64,000 bases of DNA from UBA7672 sp965279085 (GCA_965279085.1 OZ257149.1:992001-1056000); one strand, 5' to 3'; numbered from the stretch's first letter, positions 8,137-16,797 are shown. A program made the numbers and translations. Notes: generated from the letters alone by a model not told the origin.

Positions 8137-9105
8137 CTAGCCGAGCGCCGCCGCATTCCGTGCGACAAGCTCGGCCAGCAGCTTCGCATCGAACTGTCTC
8201 GCCCCGTAGTCGATCGAGAAGGACTCCAACCGCGATAGCAGGTCGACGCCGACGATCATCGCGGGCTCCTTGTTCAGATCCCACAACTCGAACACCGACG
8301 CGTCGGCCGCGATGCAGCTGGCGCCCTCGACGGTAAAGACCTGCACATCAATCTTCGGAAGAAAGACGAGCTGACCGGACACGCCATGGCCGGTAACGCC
8401 AAAGATGCGGGCGCCTTCGAGCCGCACGAGGTTCCGATACCGCCGCTTCAGCTCGTCGTTCAGGGCCATGTTGGCGATGGAGCTGTTGGCACCGGTATCC
8501 AGCATCAACCGCGTCGGGATGTTTCCGACCTGCCCCTGAATTTCAGCAAGCAGCCCATTGCGAACCTGCATGTTTCCCGCCCGCGGCGAGCTCTTCTGCG
8601 TCGTGGGCTCGATGCGCACTATCCTGTTACGAATGTCGAACGCCAGCCGACGGCCGACAAACACGTCCGCGCCCAGAATGCCATCTTCCCGCGGCAGTCT
8701 CTCGTCCGGCAGCACGGCCACCGGAAGCTTCCTCTTGTCCACGACACCGGCCTGAAGTCTTCCAAGCTGCACCAGCGGCATAATCGCGGAGCCCGTGGCC
8801 CCGATCACGGTAACCTTGCCGAGCGACGCCGCTTTCAGCGTCGCAACATGGCGCTCGGCGATCACTGTCGTGGTCGCGCCGGTGTCGACCAGGAACTGGA
8901 ATGGTCCGCGCCCATTGATCGTAACCTTGGCGGTAGGACGGCCGTAATTGTCCAGCCATGACTCGACGAGGAAGTCGGGATTGGTTTCGTCCGGCGTCGC
9001 CTCGCGCTCGCCGCGGTGCAACTCGGCGCGCTGCGCAAAGGCCGGCGGCGCCAGCCCCAGCGTAGGCAGCGCACCAAGCATCCATCGCCTTGTCGGCTGC
9101 GCCAT
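8137..9105 (-). CDS. Exported aspartic protease with two retropepsin-like DTG motifs, paralogue 2
   Basis: A 322-residue paralogue of the gene at 7054-8016. The start at 9105 (MAQPTRRWMLGALPTLG) gives a proper signal peptide with RR; the frame to 9171 adds an unlikely leader. DTG motifs are at 74-76 and 203-205, with the glycine motif DGILGADVF at 141-149. The two proteins share the core WxDxYGRPTAKV, the linker NGLLAEIxGxVGN and the C-terminus LSRLESFSIDYGARQFDA. They are tandem copies, 120 bp apart, in the same direction. Confidence 0.82.
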   Translation of the reverse strand: MAQPTRRWMLGALPTLGLAPPAFAQRAELHRGEREATPDETNPDFLVESWLDNYGRPTAKVTINGRGPFQFLVDTGATTTVIAERHVATLKAASLGKVTVIGATGSAIMPLVQLGRLQAGVVDKRKLPVAVLPDERLPREDGILGADVFVGRRLAFDIRNRIVRIEPTTQKSSPRAGNMQVRNGLLAEIQGQVGNIPTRLMLDTGANSSIANMALNDELKRRYRNLVRLEGARIFGVTGHGVSGQLVFLPKIDVQVFTVEGASCIAADASVFELWDLNKEPAMIVGVDLLSRLESFSIDYGARQFDAKLLAELVARNAAALG

Positions 9106-9189
9106 TTCCGTCCCCGTCAGCCGGCTTGATGCGGCCTTCACCACGGAAGTTTGCGCCTTGCTTGTCCCCACAGCAAGGCGCGGGCGCCG

Positions 9190-9612
9190 CTAGAAGGTTG
9201 GCATGGACGAGTAGAGCAGCAGGCCGATGCCGACGATCGAAACGGTCCACACCAGCGTGCGCACGATCGGCAGGCCCAGCGCATATACCGGCAGGAACGC
9301 AACGCGACCCCAGAAGTAGAGCTGCGCGCCCAGCGCGCCGAGTTCGCTTCCGTTCTTCAACTGCAGATCGACGATGACAGCCACGATGAAGATCGGGAAT
9401 GTTTCGATGAAGTTCTTCCAGGCGCGATCGAGACGTCCGCCGATCTTGCCGACGTCGGCAGCGGGTTCATCACGCGGGCCCAGCGCCCACGGCATCCCTC
9501 GCACCGCAACGCTCGGCAACACAGCGGCCAGCAGATAGACGATGCCGAGCACCGCGCTTGCCCAGAGCATATTGATTTCGGTCGTGGCGAACACCTGTTC
9601 AACCTGGCCCAT
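9190..9612 (-). CDS. MAPEG-family membrane protein
   Basis: A 140-residue protein with four predicted membrane helices and the MAPEG signature RAWKNFIETFPIF after the first helix-loop. MAPEG proteins include glutathione transferases and peroxidases of the membrane; bacterial members are mostly uncharacterised. The start at 9612 is the first in the frame. It ends 84 bp from the start of the aspartic protease paralogue 2. No obvious functional link to its neighbours. Confidence 0.85.
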   Translation of the reverse strand: MGQVEQVFATTEINMLWASAVLGIVYLLAAVLPSVAVRGMPWALGPRDEPAADVGKIGGRLDRAWKNFIETFPIFIVAVIVDLQLKNGSELGALGAQLYFWGRVAFLPVYALGLPIVRTLVWTVSIVGIGLLLYSSMPTF

Positions 9613-9666
9613 CGTGAGGTCTCCCCGTTTCTGACGCGCAAGCCTACCCGCGTCGCTGCAGGGCCC

Positions 9667-9700
9667 AAACAGAAAGAGCGCCAGCTCATCGCCAGCGCCC
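9667..9700 (-). terminator. Rho-independent terminator of the 73-residue protein gene
   Basis: On the minus strand the hairpin GGGCGCTGGC-GATGA-GCTGGCGCTC (9676-9700) pairs over 10 bp with three G-U wobbles and is followed by TTTCTGTTT. It lies 44 bp after the stop of the gene at 9744-9965 and before the MAPEG gene. Confidence 0.5.
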
Positions 9701-9743
9701 TTGCGTCATGGTCAGAAATTTTCGCGGGGACTCGCCCCTCGCG

Positions 9744-9965
9744 CTATTTGGCGCGCGTGATCGTCTTGATCGCCAGCGGCGGCAGGCCTGACCTTTCGGA
9801 GATCGCCTTATCCTGGGCCTCGATGGCCTCACGGATGGCTTTGTCCTTATCGTACGGATCGTCGAGCACGTCCGCCGGAACCTTGCGGTTCGACTTCTGG
9901 CTGCCGTCTTCGTAGGTCACGTTGAAAAATACGAATTCGACGCGAGCCGTCGGCTTCTTCGCCAT
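9744..9965 (-). CDS. Small conserved-looking protein of unknown function
   Basis: A 73-residue basic protein (MAKKPTARVEFVFFNVTYED) with a predicted beta-strand N-terminus and an acidic-basic helix (DKDKAIREAIEAQDKAI). A clear ribosome site GGAG stands 6 bp before the ATG. No signal peptide or membrane segment. It is flanked by a terminator downstream and by the Gfo/Idh/MocA gene upstream on the same strand, 126 bp away. I do not recognise the family. Confidence 0.65.
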   Translation of the reverse strand: MAKKPTARVEFVFFNVTYEDGSQKSNRKVPADVLDDPYDKDKAIREAIEAQDKAISERSGLPPLAIKTITRAK

Positions 9966-10091
9966 GGGAGTCTCCGTGGGGCTGGGTCGGGGGAGGCGGC
10001 ATTGCCGCCGCGCGGTTCATCTGGGTCGTATCGGAGGAATCGCAAGGACCTGCGACAACGGGCGCTGCTTAACAGGCGTTTGCTGGAAAGC

Positions 10092-11075
10092 CTAGGCCGC
10101 CGCCGTGGCCATCGCCGGCATGGCGCAGGTTTCGACCATTTCAGCCATCGCCGCCGCGCGGGCGCCGACACCGCCGGTGATCACCGGGGCCGCACGGCCC
10201 TGGATCGCCGCCACGAAGGCCTCGTCCGCAGCCTTCAGCGGATCCGGCAGGATCTGTGAGACGTCGGCGCGAATGTCGAACTTGGTGGTGTTCTTCACCG
10301 AGCGGGTGATGAAGTCGATCTCGACCGTGCCCGAGGCGTACTCGATCTTCATCCAGCGCTCGCGCTTCTCGGCGCAGCGCGAAGCCGTCAGCTTGGCGTG
10401 GCCGTGGTTGGCGAAGTGGAGTTCGGCCGAAGCCTGATCGAGCAGGCGCGTGTGAGCCGAGAAGCCTGAACCGTCCACACCCTTCACGTCGCCGCCGAAC
10501 AGTTCGGCGGCGAGATCGAGATCGTGGATCATCAGGTCGAACACGACCGACACGTCTTCGCAGCGGCCTTCCGGCGAAGCCGGGCCCATGCGAACAGCTT
10601 CGATGCGCTTGGGACGCTCACCGGTGGCGAACAGGCCCATCGCTTCGAACACCAGACGCTCCTGGTGACCGACCGAGAGAACGAGATCGCGATCGAGCGC
10701 CATCTTCGCCAGCTGACGAGCTTCCGAGCCAGTCAGCGCGAGAGGCTTCTCGACGAGCGCATGCTTGCCGGCCTCGAGGGCGCGGCGGGTCAACGTGGCG
10801 TGCGTGGAAGCCGGAGTTGCGATCACGAGCGCGTCGCACACAGCCGCGATCGCCTCGAACGAGCCGAACACTTCACCCTTGCCAACCTTGGCGATAACCT
10901 TGCCAGCGGCGACCGCATCGAGGTCGAACACGCCGACGAATTCGGAATGGAAGCTGGAGGCAAATTTCTGCGCGTGGTAACCACCGAACACGCCGGCACC
11001 GATGACGCCCACCCGGACCCTGCCCTGGTGCTTGCCGATTACGGTCGCCGTTCTGGCTGAGCCTTCGGTACGCAT
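10092..11075 (-). CDS. Gfo/Idh/MocA-family oxidoreductase
   Basis: A 327-residue NAD(P)-dependent dehydrogenase. The start at 11075 (MRTEGSAR) is preferred: GGAGGG lies upstream; the frame to 11144 adds 23 residues. The Rossmann motif is VGVIGAGVFGGYHAQ and the family motif EKPLALT follows in the middle, where the Lys is the usual catalytic residue. The C-terminal beta-sheet domain is present. Substrates of this family are mainly sugars, inositols or nucleotide-sugars; the specific one cannot be named. It is divergent from the MDR gene at 11259. Confidence 0.88.
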   Translation of the reverse strand: MRTEGSARTATVIGKHQGRVRVGVIGAGVFGGYHAQKFASSFHSEFVGVFDLDAVAAGKVIAKVGKGEVFGSFEAIAAVCDALVIATPASTHATLTRRALEAGKHALVEKPLALTGSEARQLAKMALDRDLVLSVGHQERLVFEAMGLFATGERPKRIEAVRMGPASPEGRCEDVSVVFDLMIHDLDLAAELFGGDVKGVDGSGFSAHTRLLDQASAELHFANHGHAKLTASRCAEKRERWMKIEYASGTVEIDFITRSVKNTTKFDIRADVSQILPDPLKAADEAFVAAIQGRAAPVITGGVGARAAAMAEMVETCAMPAMATAAA

Positions 11076-11164
11076 TACTGAAACACCCTCCGACACACCT
11101 TGCGGCGCGAGTTCAGCAGATACGCGAATAACGCAGCCGCACAATTAGCGGGCCCAACAAGCTT

Positions 11165-11191
11165 GGTTACCCAATGTTTCAAACCGTAACC
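11165..11191. promoter_or_regulatory. Candidate operator between divergent oxidoreductase genes
   Basis: GGTTAC (11165-11170) and GTAACC (11186-11191) form an inverted repeat with a 15-bp centre in the 183-bp divergent spacer. No regulator gene is adjacent. The function is inferred from symmetry and position only. Confidence 0.3.
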
Positions 11192-11258
11192 GCCCGAAAA
11201 CGCTTGGAAAAACCTTGCAAACGCGCAATGAGGCGACTGCGACAAAGTGGAGGGCGTG

Positions 11259-12281
11259 ATGCCATCTGTAACATCCCGTGAGTGGCGCCTTAAGCAACGC
11301 CCGGTAGGCGAGCCGAAACCCTCGGATTTCGAGCTGGCTACGGTGCAAATCGCCGAACCGGGCCCCGGCGAGGTTCAGGTCCAGAACCTCTGGATGACGG
11401 TCGACCCGTACATGCGCGGCCGCATGAACGACTCCAAAAGCTACGCTGCCCCCTTCGAACTCGGGCAGACGATGAACGGCGGCGCCATCGGTCAGGTGCT
11501 CGCGTCCCGTGATGATAATTACAAACCAGGTGACCTTGTGAGCTCGTTTGCCGGCTGGCGGGAGGCGTTCGCGGCCCCTCCGGCGGCTGTCGCGCTCAAC
11601 AAGCTGCCGAATCTCCAGCTGCCCACCTCGGCCTATCTGGGCGTCGCCGGCATGCCGGGCCACACGGCTTGGGCCGGGCTGCTGAAACTGGGCGAGCCCA
11701 AACCCGGCGAGACGGTCTTCGTCTCCGGCGCCGCAGGCGCCGTGGGCTCACTCGTCGGCCAGATAGCCAAGATCAAGGGCTGCCACGTCGTGGGTTCCGC
11801 GGGCGGCAAGGACAAGTGCGACTACCTGAAGTCCATCGGCTTCGACGAAGCCATCGACTACCGCGCGGCCGGCGACCTCCGTGGCCTCACCAAGGCCCTG
11901 CAGCAGGCAGCCCCCAAGGGCGTCGACGTCTATTTCGACAACGTGGGCGGCGACCACCTCACCGCCGCCATCGCCTGCGCCAACATGCACGCGCGCATGC
12001 CGATCTGCGGGATGATCTCGCTCTACAACGCCACCGGCCCAGTGCCCGGCCCCAACAACATGACCAACCTCATCGGCCGCCGGATCAAGCTGCAGGGCTT
12101 CATCGTCTCCGACTTCGCCAGCACCTTTCCGGAGTTCGTCCAGGAAATGGCGGGCTGGATCGCCTCGGGGCAAATCAGGTACGAGGAAACCGTGATGACC
12201 GGCATCGAGAAGGCCCCCGAAGCCTTCCTCGCGCTGTTCAGCGGAGGAAACACCGGCAAAATGCTCGTGAAACTCAGCTAG
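11259..12281 (+). CDS. MDR-family NADP-dependent oxidoreductase (CurA / leukotriene B4 dehydrogenase-like)
   Basis: A 340-residue zinc-free medium-chain reductase. The start at 11259 follows GGAGGG by 4 bp. Typical features are the substrate segment WMTVDPYMRGRM, the nucleotide motif VSGAAGAVGSLVGQIAK (AxxGxxG) and the NADP-binding region GSAGGKDKCDYL. Family members reduce the C=C bond of alpha,beta-unsaturated ketones such as curcumin or prostaglandin-like enones. No zinc-binding cysteine cluster is present. The natural substrate is unknown. Confidence 0.92.
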   Translation: MPSVTSREWRLKQRPVGEPKPSDFELATVQIAEPGPGEVQVQNLWMTVDPYMRGRMNDSKSYAAPFELGQTMNGGAIGQVLASRDDNYKPGDLVSSFAGWREAFAAPPAAVALNKLPNLQLPTSAYLGVAGMPGHTAWAGLLKLGEPKPGETVFVSGAAGAVGSLVGQIAKIKGCHVVGSAGGKDKCDYLKSIGFDEAIDYRAAGDLRGLTKALQQAAPKGVDVYFDNVGGDHLTAAIACANMHARMPICGMISLYNATGPVPGPNNMTNLIGRRIKLQGFIVSDFASTFPEFVQEMAGWIASGQIRYEETVMTGIEKAPEAFLALFSGGNTGKMLVKLS

Positions 12282-12385
12282 TACCCCTATATAACGGCGG
12301 GACTTCGGTCCGCCGCAGTTCATATTCCCTGTATTGAGTTCCCGCCGCGCTGATCGCTGCCGCATGTCAGAAAGTACCAAAGCCT

Positions 12386-13291
12386 ATGGCCCGCCTGTTC
12401 GAAAGCTACGTGATGGTGGATTGGAGCGCCGCCTCCAAACCCGCCACCGGCGCCGACTCCATCTGGATCGGCGCGCTCACGCCGGACTCGCGCCTGAAGC
12501 TGGCTTTCAAGGCGACGAACCCGCCCACGCGCGCGAAAGCGATCGAGGAACTGACCGAGCTCCTGACCCGCTGCCTCAAGCGCGGCGACCGCGTGCTCGT
12601 CGGTGTTGATTTCCCGCTCGGCTTCCCGGCCGGCACTTCCGAGTCCCTGAAGCTCAAGGGCGACCCGTGGCGTGCGATCCGCGATTTCCTGCTCAAGGAA
12701 ATGAAGGACAAGCCGGACAACACGAACAACCGCTTCGCTCTCGCGGCGCGGATGAACCGTCTCATCTCCAACGGTCCCTTCCCGTTCTGGGGCTGCTCGA
12801 AGAAGGACGAGCTCACCACGCTGTCGATCAAGAAGACGCGCGAGCATGGCAAGGGCGACATCGCCGAATTCCGCATCGTCGAGAATGCGGCGCTCGAAGC
12901 GAAGAAGGCGCGCCCGCAACCCGTGTGGAAGATCGCCTACGCCGGCGCCATCGGCGGCCAGACGATGACCGGCATCCCGGCCATCGAACGCCTGCGCGAG
13001 AAATTCTCCAGCCTGAAAGTGTGGCCGTTCGAAATGCCGCTCGCGAAGCTCGATCAGGAAGGCCTCACCGACACGCGCGTCGTCATCGCCGAAGTGCTGA
13101 CGTCGCTCAACGCGATGAACCAGCAGGCGTCCGAGATCCGCGACGAAGCGCAAGTGCGCAGCCTGTGCGAAGCGATGGCGGAGCGTGACGCGAACGGAAA
13201 GCTCGGCGCCATGTTCGGCGGCGAAGCAAAGCTCAGCGACGCCCAGAAGGCTGCTGTGACGTCCGAAGAAGGGTGGATTCTGGGGATATAG
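12386..13291 (+). CDS. DUF429-like protein of unknown function
   Basis: A 301-residue soluble protein. It begins VMVDWSAASKPATGADSIW and has RVLVGVDFPLGFPAG near residue 70-85. These two Asp-bearing strands look like an RNase H/actin-like fold as in DUF429. Related alphaproteobacterial proteins are variously named cobalamin or molybdopterin-guanine-dinucleotide biosynthesis proteins, without proof I know of, and no gene of those pathways is near. The ATG at 12386 follows a 104-bp spacer that contains a UUCG-type hairpin (12296-12314). Confidence 0.6.
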   Translation: MARLFESYVMVDWSAASKPATGADSIWIGALTPDSRLKLAFKATNPPTRAKAIEELTELLTRCLKRGDRVLVGVDFPLGFPAGTSESLKLKGDPWRAIRDFLLKEMKDKPDNTNNRFALAARMNRLISNGPFPFWGCSKKDELTTLSIKKTREHGKGDIAEFRIVENAALEAKKARPQPVWKIAYAGAIGGQTMTGIPAIERLREKFSSLKVWPFEMPLAKLDQEGLTDTRVVIAEVLTSLNAMNQQASEIRDEAQVRSLCEAMAERDANGKLGAMFGGEAKLSDAQKAAVTSEEGWILGI

Positions 13292-13409
13292 CACATATCC
13301 CCGGACCAATTCTCCAAATCCGGACTTGAGAATCGCAAAGAACGGCAGCCTCATCGCGCCGTTGCCGTCCGTATGCGGCAAATCGATCCCCAACTCCGGG
13401 AGCGGGCGC

Positions 13410-13679
13410 ATGAACAAGTCCGACCTCATCAAGTCCATCTCGGACTCGACCGGTCTAAAGAACACGGAAGCGACGCGCGTCGTCGATGCCGTGTTCGACA
13501 CGATCACCGCCAACCTCAAGCGCGGCGAGCAGGTTTCGATTTCGGGTTTCGGCACGTTCGTCGCAAAGACGCGCGCCGCGCGTGAAGGACGCAACCCGGC
13601 GACCGGCATGGCGATAAACATTCCGGCCAGGACATCGGCCGCCTTCAAGCCCGCGGCAGCGATGAAGGATCTCAGATAG
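13410..13679 (+). CDS. hup: HU-family nucleoid DNA-binding protein
   Basis: An 89-residue HU/IHF protein. The start at 13410 (MNKSDLIKSISD) is the family N-terminus; the frame runs upstream to 13326 without support. The core GEQVSISGFGTF and the DNA-binding arm with GRNPATG, including the intercalating Pro, are present. HU bends and compacts DNA as a dimer. It stands alone and is followed by a very strong terminator, as expected for a highly expressed gene. IHF subunits differ in the arm, and HU fits better. Confidence 0.95.
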   Translation: MNKSDLIKSISDSTGLKNTEATRVVDAVFDTITANLKRGEQVSISGFGTFVAKTRAAREGRNPATGMAINIPARTSAAFKPAAAMKDLR

Positions 13680-13732
13680 AGCCCTGTCGTTCCCGGCTGC
13701 TCGCTACACTCGGGACGACGCGGGGCTCTCCT

Positions 13733-13776
13733 ACGGCGCGCGGCTGTCGCAAGACACCGCGCGCCGTTTTAGTTTT
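13733..13776 (+). terminator. Strong rho-independent terminator after hup
   Basis: A perfect 11-bp stem, ACGGCGCGCGG (13733-13743) with CCGCGCGCCGT (13757-13767), is capped by TGTC-GCAA-GACA, giving four more pairs and a GCAA tetraloop with one bulged C. TTTT, AG and TTTT follow. It is 53 bp after the hup stop. Confidence 0.9.
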
Positions 13777-13818
13777 GATGGATTGCGGACAGGAGCGGGT
13801 CCCGGAGAGTTCAAAAGA

Positions 13819-14424
13819 GTGACCCGTCACACCGCCATTGCCCCTTCGACCGCACGGCCGGCGCCCTCGAAGGGACTGTTCTCCAGCTTCGTAGGCGCGT
13901 GCTGCATCGTCTATCTGAAGCTGACCGGATGGCGGATGCAGGGCGATTGGCCCGCAATCGAAAAGATGGTGCTGGTCGCAGCGCCCCATACGTCAAACTG
14001 GGACGGCCTCAACATGCTCGCGGCGGCTGGATATTACCGCATTCGCCTACGCTGGATGGGAAAGAAGAGCCTGACCAAGGGCCCGTTTGGCTGGCTCATC
14101 AAGGCGCTCGGCTGCGTCCCGATCGATCGCTCCGCGAACAATGACGTCGTAAAGACAATGGCCGAAGCGTTCGGCGCAGAGGACCGAATGGTGCTCGCCA
14201 TTCCGCCGGAAGGCACGCGCAGCCGAGTGAGCGAATGGAAGAGCGGCTTCTATCACATCGCCGTCGCCGCTGGCGTGCCCATCGTGCTGAGCGTGCTCGA
14301 CTACAAGCGCAAAACCATGAGCATCGCCGCGGTCATCCACCCCAGCGGCAACTACGAAGCAGACCTGCCCATCATCCGCGCCTATTACGCCTATGCGGTC
14401 GGCAAACATCCGGCCAAGACATAG
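13819..14424 (+). CDS. Lysophospholipid acyltransferase (PlsC-like)
   Basis: A 201-residue acyltransferase. A GTG start at 13819 is chosen because GGAGAG lies 11 bp upstream; a TTG at 13783 is also in frame. The HX4D catalytic motif is HTSNWD and the second motif is PPEGTRS. The enzyme would transfer an acyl chain to a lysophospholipid or related glycerol phosphate at the membrane. The short length and the sequence around HTSNWD suggest the subgroup of small PlsC-like proteins rather than the house-keeping PlsC. It converges on the MATE gene with an 11-bp gap. Confidence 0.85.
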   Translation: MTRHTAIAPSTARPAPSKGLFSSFVGACCIVYLKLTGWRMQGDWPAIEKMVLVAAPHTSNWDGLNMLAAAGYYRIRLRWMGKKSLTKGPFGWLIKALGCVPIDRSANNDVVKTMAEAFGAEDRMVLAIPPEGTRSRVSEWKSGFYHIAVAAGVPIVLSVLDYKRKTMSIAAVIHPSGNYEADLPIIRAYYAYAVGKHPAKT

Positions 14425-14435
14425 ACCGACCGTTC

Positions 14436-15824
14436 CTAGTGAACGACCGACACTGCGGCGCCCGTATCCTTCAGTCCGAACTTCACGCCACGCGCCGCTT
14501 TCCATTCCAGAGCCACCACCTGCCCCACACCGGCCAACAGCGAAGCAATCGAGATCCCGATGATCACGCCCCACGCACCGTAGTTCGTGTGCAGCGCCAG
14601 CCACCAGCAGATCGGCAGCATGACGAAGACATAGCTGCCGACATGAATCGCCGTCGGTATCCACACGACGCCTTGCGCGCGCAACGCCATCGAGCCCACG
14701 CCCTGCAATCCATCGAACAGCGTCACAAACGCCACCGCCGCCAGCATCACCGACAGTTGCGGCACCAGATGCGCGCCCTCTGAAGCGACCTCTGATCCGT
14801 TGAGCCAGGTCACGGCGATGGGATCGCGTAGCAGAACAAGCGCGAGCGCGAGTAACAGCCCCAGGAGCGTCGACGCCACGACACCAAGACGCGACGCCTC
14901 CTGCACGCCCACCGCATCGCCTCTTCCGAAGCGTTCGGCCACGCGCACGCTCGTGGCGGTGCCCATGCCGACATAGATCATGAAGATCACGCCCATCATC
15001 TGGACGGTGAGGCCATAGGTTGTTCCTGCATCGATCGAGACCAGAGTCGCTATCGCGAACGTCAGGTTGAACGAGCCCCATTCGGCGATGTTGGCGACGC
15101 CTGTGCCAATCCCCACCATGTTCTGGCGCTTGAACTCGCCGGGCTCACCCTTGGATGACGGCCTGAACGCCGGCGTCAGGAGCGCCACGGCCAGAATGAA
15201 CAAAACCAGCATGAACCAACGCGAGCCCGTCGTCGCCCACACCACGCCGACCGCGCCGTGCTCCGGCACCAGCATCAGGCCGACGATCAGGTTGAACGCC
15301 ACGGCCGCCATGTTGATCGCCGTCGCGATGTTCGGCTTGCGCAACGCCTCGAGATAGAACTGGCACGCCAACCCGCCCATGTGCGCCACGGCGCCGTAGG
15401 CGAGGATGACCGTGCAGTCGGTCGTCGCCTGCGCCAACGCCGGATCAAAGCCGATCAGGTCCAGCAGCGGCCTCGCCACGATGATGCAGACGAACGTCGC
15501 AAGCACGCCATAGCCTAGCGCTACCACCATGCCGCGCCGGAAGATGCGCCCCGTCTCGGCGCCTCGCCCCGAACCATTCAATTCGGCCGTCAGCACCTGC
15601 ACGCCGATCATAAGGCCCATGCCGAAGCCGAACAGCACGCCGATTGGCAGCCAGCCATTGAGCACGAACGGCAACTCGCCCGGCGCATAGCGCCCGAGCA
15701 AAACCGCATCCGTCAGCGACATGAGCATGAACGACGCGCGCGAAATCGCGACCGGCACGGCAAGCCGGGTCAGGTCCATCATGTCCTTGGCGCGCGCCCA
15801 AGCGGGCAGCTTCGCGGCAGTCAT
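14436..15824 (-). CDS. MATE-family multidrug efflux transporter
   Basis: A 462-residue inner-membrane protein with about 12 hydrophobic helices in two MatE halves, typical of NorM-type exporters that use Na+ or H+ to pump organic cations. The start at 15824 (MTAAKLPAW) has GGAG 6 bp upstream; an ATG at 15836 is an alternative that adds four residues. A helix with SLTDAVLLGRYAPGEL and the loop LTAELNGSGRGAETG are recognisable MATE features. A second, unrelated-looking MATE gene lies at 32709. The substrate is unknown. Confidence 0.9.
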   Translation of the reverse strand: MTAAKLPAWARAKDMMDLTRLAVPVAISRASFMLMSLTDAVLLGRYAPGELPFVLNGWLPIGVLFGFGMGLMIGVQVLTAELNGSGRGAETGRIFRRGMVVALGYGVLATFVCIIVARPLLDLIGFDPALAQATTDCTVILAYGAVAHMGGLACQFYLEALRKPNIATAINMAAVAFNLIVGLMLVPEHGAVGVVWATTGSRWFMLVLFILAVALLTPAFRPSSKGEPGEFKRQNMVGIGTGVANIAEWGSFNLTFAIATLVSIDAGTTYGLTVQMMGVIFMIYVGMGTATSVRVAERFGRGDAVGVQEASRLGVVASTLLGLLLALALVLLRDPIAVTWLNGSEVASEGAHLVPQLSVMLAAVAFVTLFDGLQGVGSMALRAQGVVWIPTAIHVGSYVFVMLPICWWLALHTNYGAWGVIIGISIASLLAGVGQVVALEWKAARGVKFGLKDTGAAVSVVH

Positions 15825-15883
15825 GGGTTTCTCCATCGCGCCTCTTCCGGGCGCGTGTGGTCGTTCAGCGTTTCGGGGAGGGC

Positions 15884-16237
15884 TTAATCCTCCGGCGGCT
15901 CCCAGTCGTCAACCGGCCTGAAGTCCTTGGCGCCAGGCGTCCGCTCGAAAACGCTGCCGGGCGCGGAGTCGAGAAGCGGGACAATGGTCGGATCGTAGTT
16001 GGCGATCGTGTTGACATCATAGACGCCGTGGTTCTCTGCCTCGTCCATGTAATCCTGGTCTTCGAGGCCCGACACGAACCGCCAGCCGCTGTCGCCCGGC
16101 TGCTCCGGCCGCAACTCCCGGTACATCAGGCCGACCTTACGGCCCAGCACCGTGATCATGTCAGACGCGATGCAGGCCCCGTATCCCGTGGCCACGGGCC
16201 GGATGTCTTCTGCCTTGAGCTTCAGCTTCTTCGCCAT
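15884..16237 (-). CDS. DUF2185-family protein
   Basis: A 117-residue acidic protein with the DUF2185 signature: GYGACIASDMITVLGRKVG, DSGWRFVSGLEDQDYMDE and YDVNTIANYDPTIVPLL. DUF2185 is related to immunity protein Imm33, yet no toxin gene is adjacent and most family members have no proven role. It has no signal peptide. It lies 59 bp upstream of the MATE gene on the same strand and may be cotranscribed. Confidence 0.9.
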   Translation of the reverse strand: MAKKLKLKAEDIRPVATGYGACIASDMITVLGRKVGLMYRELRPEQPGDSGWRFVSGLEDQDYMDEAENHGVYDVNTIANYDPTIVPLLDSAPGSVFERTPGAKDFRPVDDWEPPED

Positions 16238-16309
16238 GTCGATCCCTGCTTCGCCCGGGAAATGGGGTGAGCCGCCGCGCCTTGCAATGCACCGTTGAGT
16301 GATACGCGG

Positions 16310-16771
16310 TCAGCGCGTGCAGGCCGTCACCGTGCCGACCGGATCGACCTGTCTCATCTGCCGTGGCGCAATCTCGAGCTTTGAAGGCGCCGCCTCATTG
16401 CCAAGCATGGCGTCCTCGATCGTGCTTGCCAGGCTGGTCGTGACGTCCTGGCCGTTCACCACCGCGCTGGTCACATTCACCTTTGTCATCCGCTCGACGA
16501 TGATGCCCGGCTCCGGCAGCCGCCATGAAGCCGTGCCTTCCACCTTGGCCACCATGTTCACGCCCTGCGCCTGGTTGGTCATGGTGAGCGTGAAGCTCGT
16601 CGTGCCGTCGGCTTTGTAGATCATCGGCCCGCCAATATTTCCGTCAGGATTCGTCGCCGTGCAATTCCACGTACCGACGATCATTTCCTCGGGCGTCCTC
16701 GTGTCCGGCGCCGAAGCGCACGCAGCGAGGCCGGCGACCATCGCGACCACCATCAGGCCCTTCATCATCAT
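16310..16771 (-). CDS. Small lipoprotein, paralogue A
   Basis: A 153-residue protein with a lipoprotein signal (LMVVAMVAGLAACAS; lipobox LAAC). The mature part begins with APDTRTPEEMIVGTWNC and ends with VTACTR, leaving a C-terminal Cys that could pair with the early WNC cysteine. It resembles the next gene upstream in layout and ends. The fold may be a lipocalin-like barrel as in many VGTW lipoproteins. Function unknown; location in the envelope. Confidence 0.78.
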   Translation of the reverse strand: MMMKGLMVVAMVAGLAACASAPDTRTPEEMIVGTWNCTATNPDGNIGGPMIYKADGTTSFTLTMTNQAQGVNMVAKVEGTASWRLPEPGIIVERMTKVNVTSAVVNGQDVTTSLASTIEDAMLGNEAAPSKLEIAPRQMRQVDPVGTVTACTR

Positions 16772-16797
16772 TGTCCGTCCCCTTCGCGAACTTGAGG

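Noticed and set aside
12296..12314. Hairpin GGCGGGAC-TTCG-GTCCGCC as a terminator after the MDR gene
   Set aside because: The stem and UUCG loop are good but no T run follows, so termination is not supported.
15884..16237. DUF2185 protein as an immunity gene of a toxin system
   Set aside because: DUF2185 is related to Imm33, but no toxin or secretion gene is adjacent.
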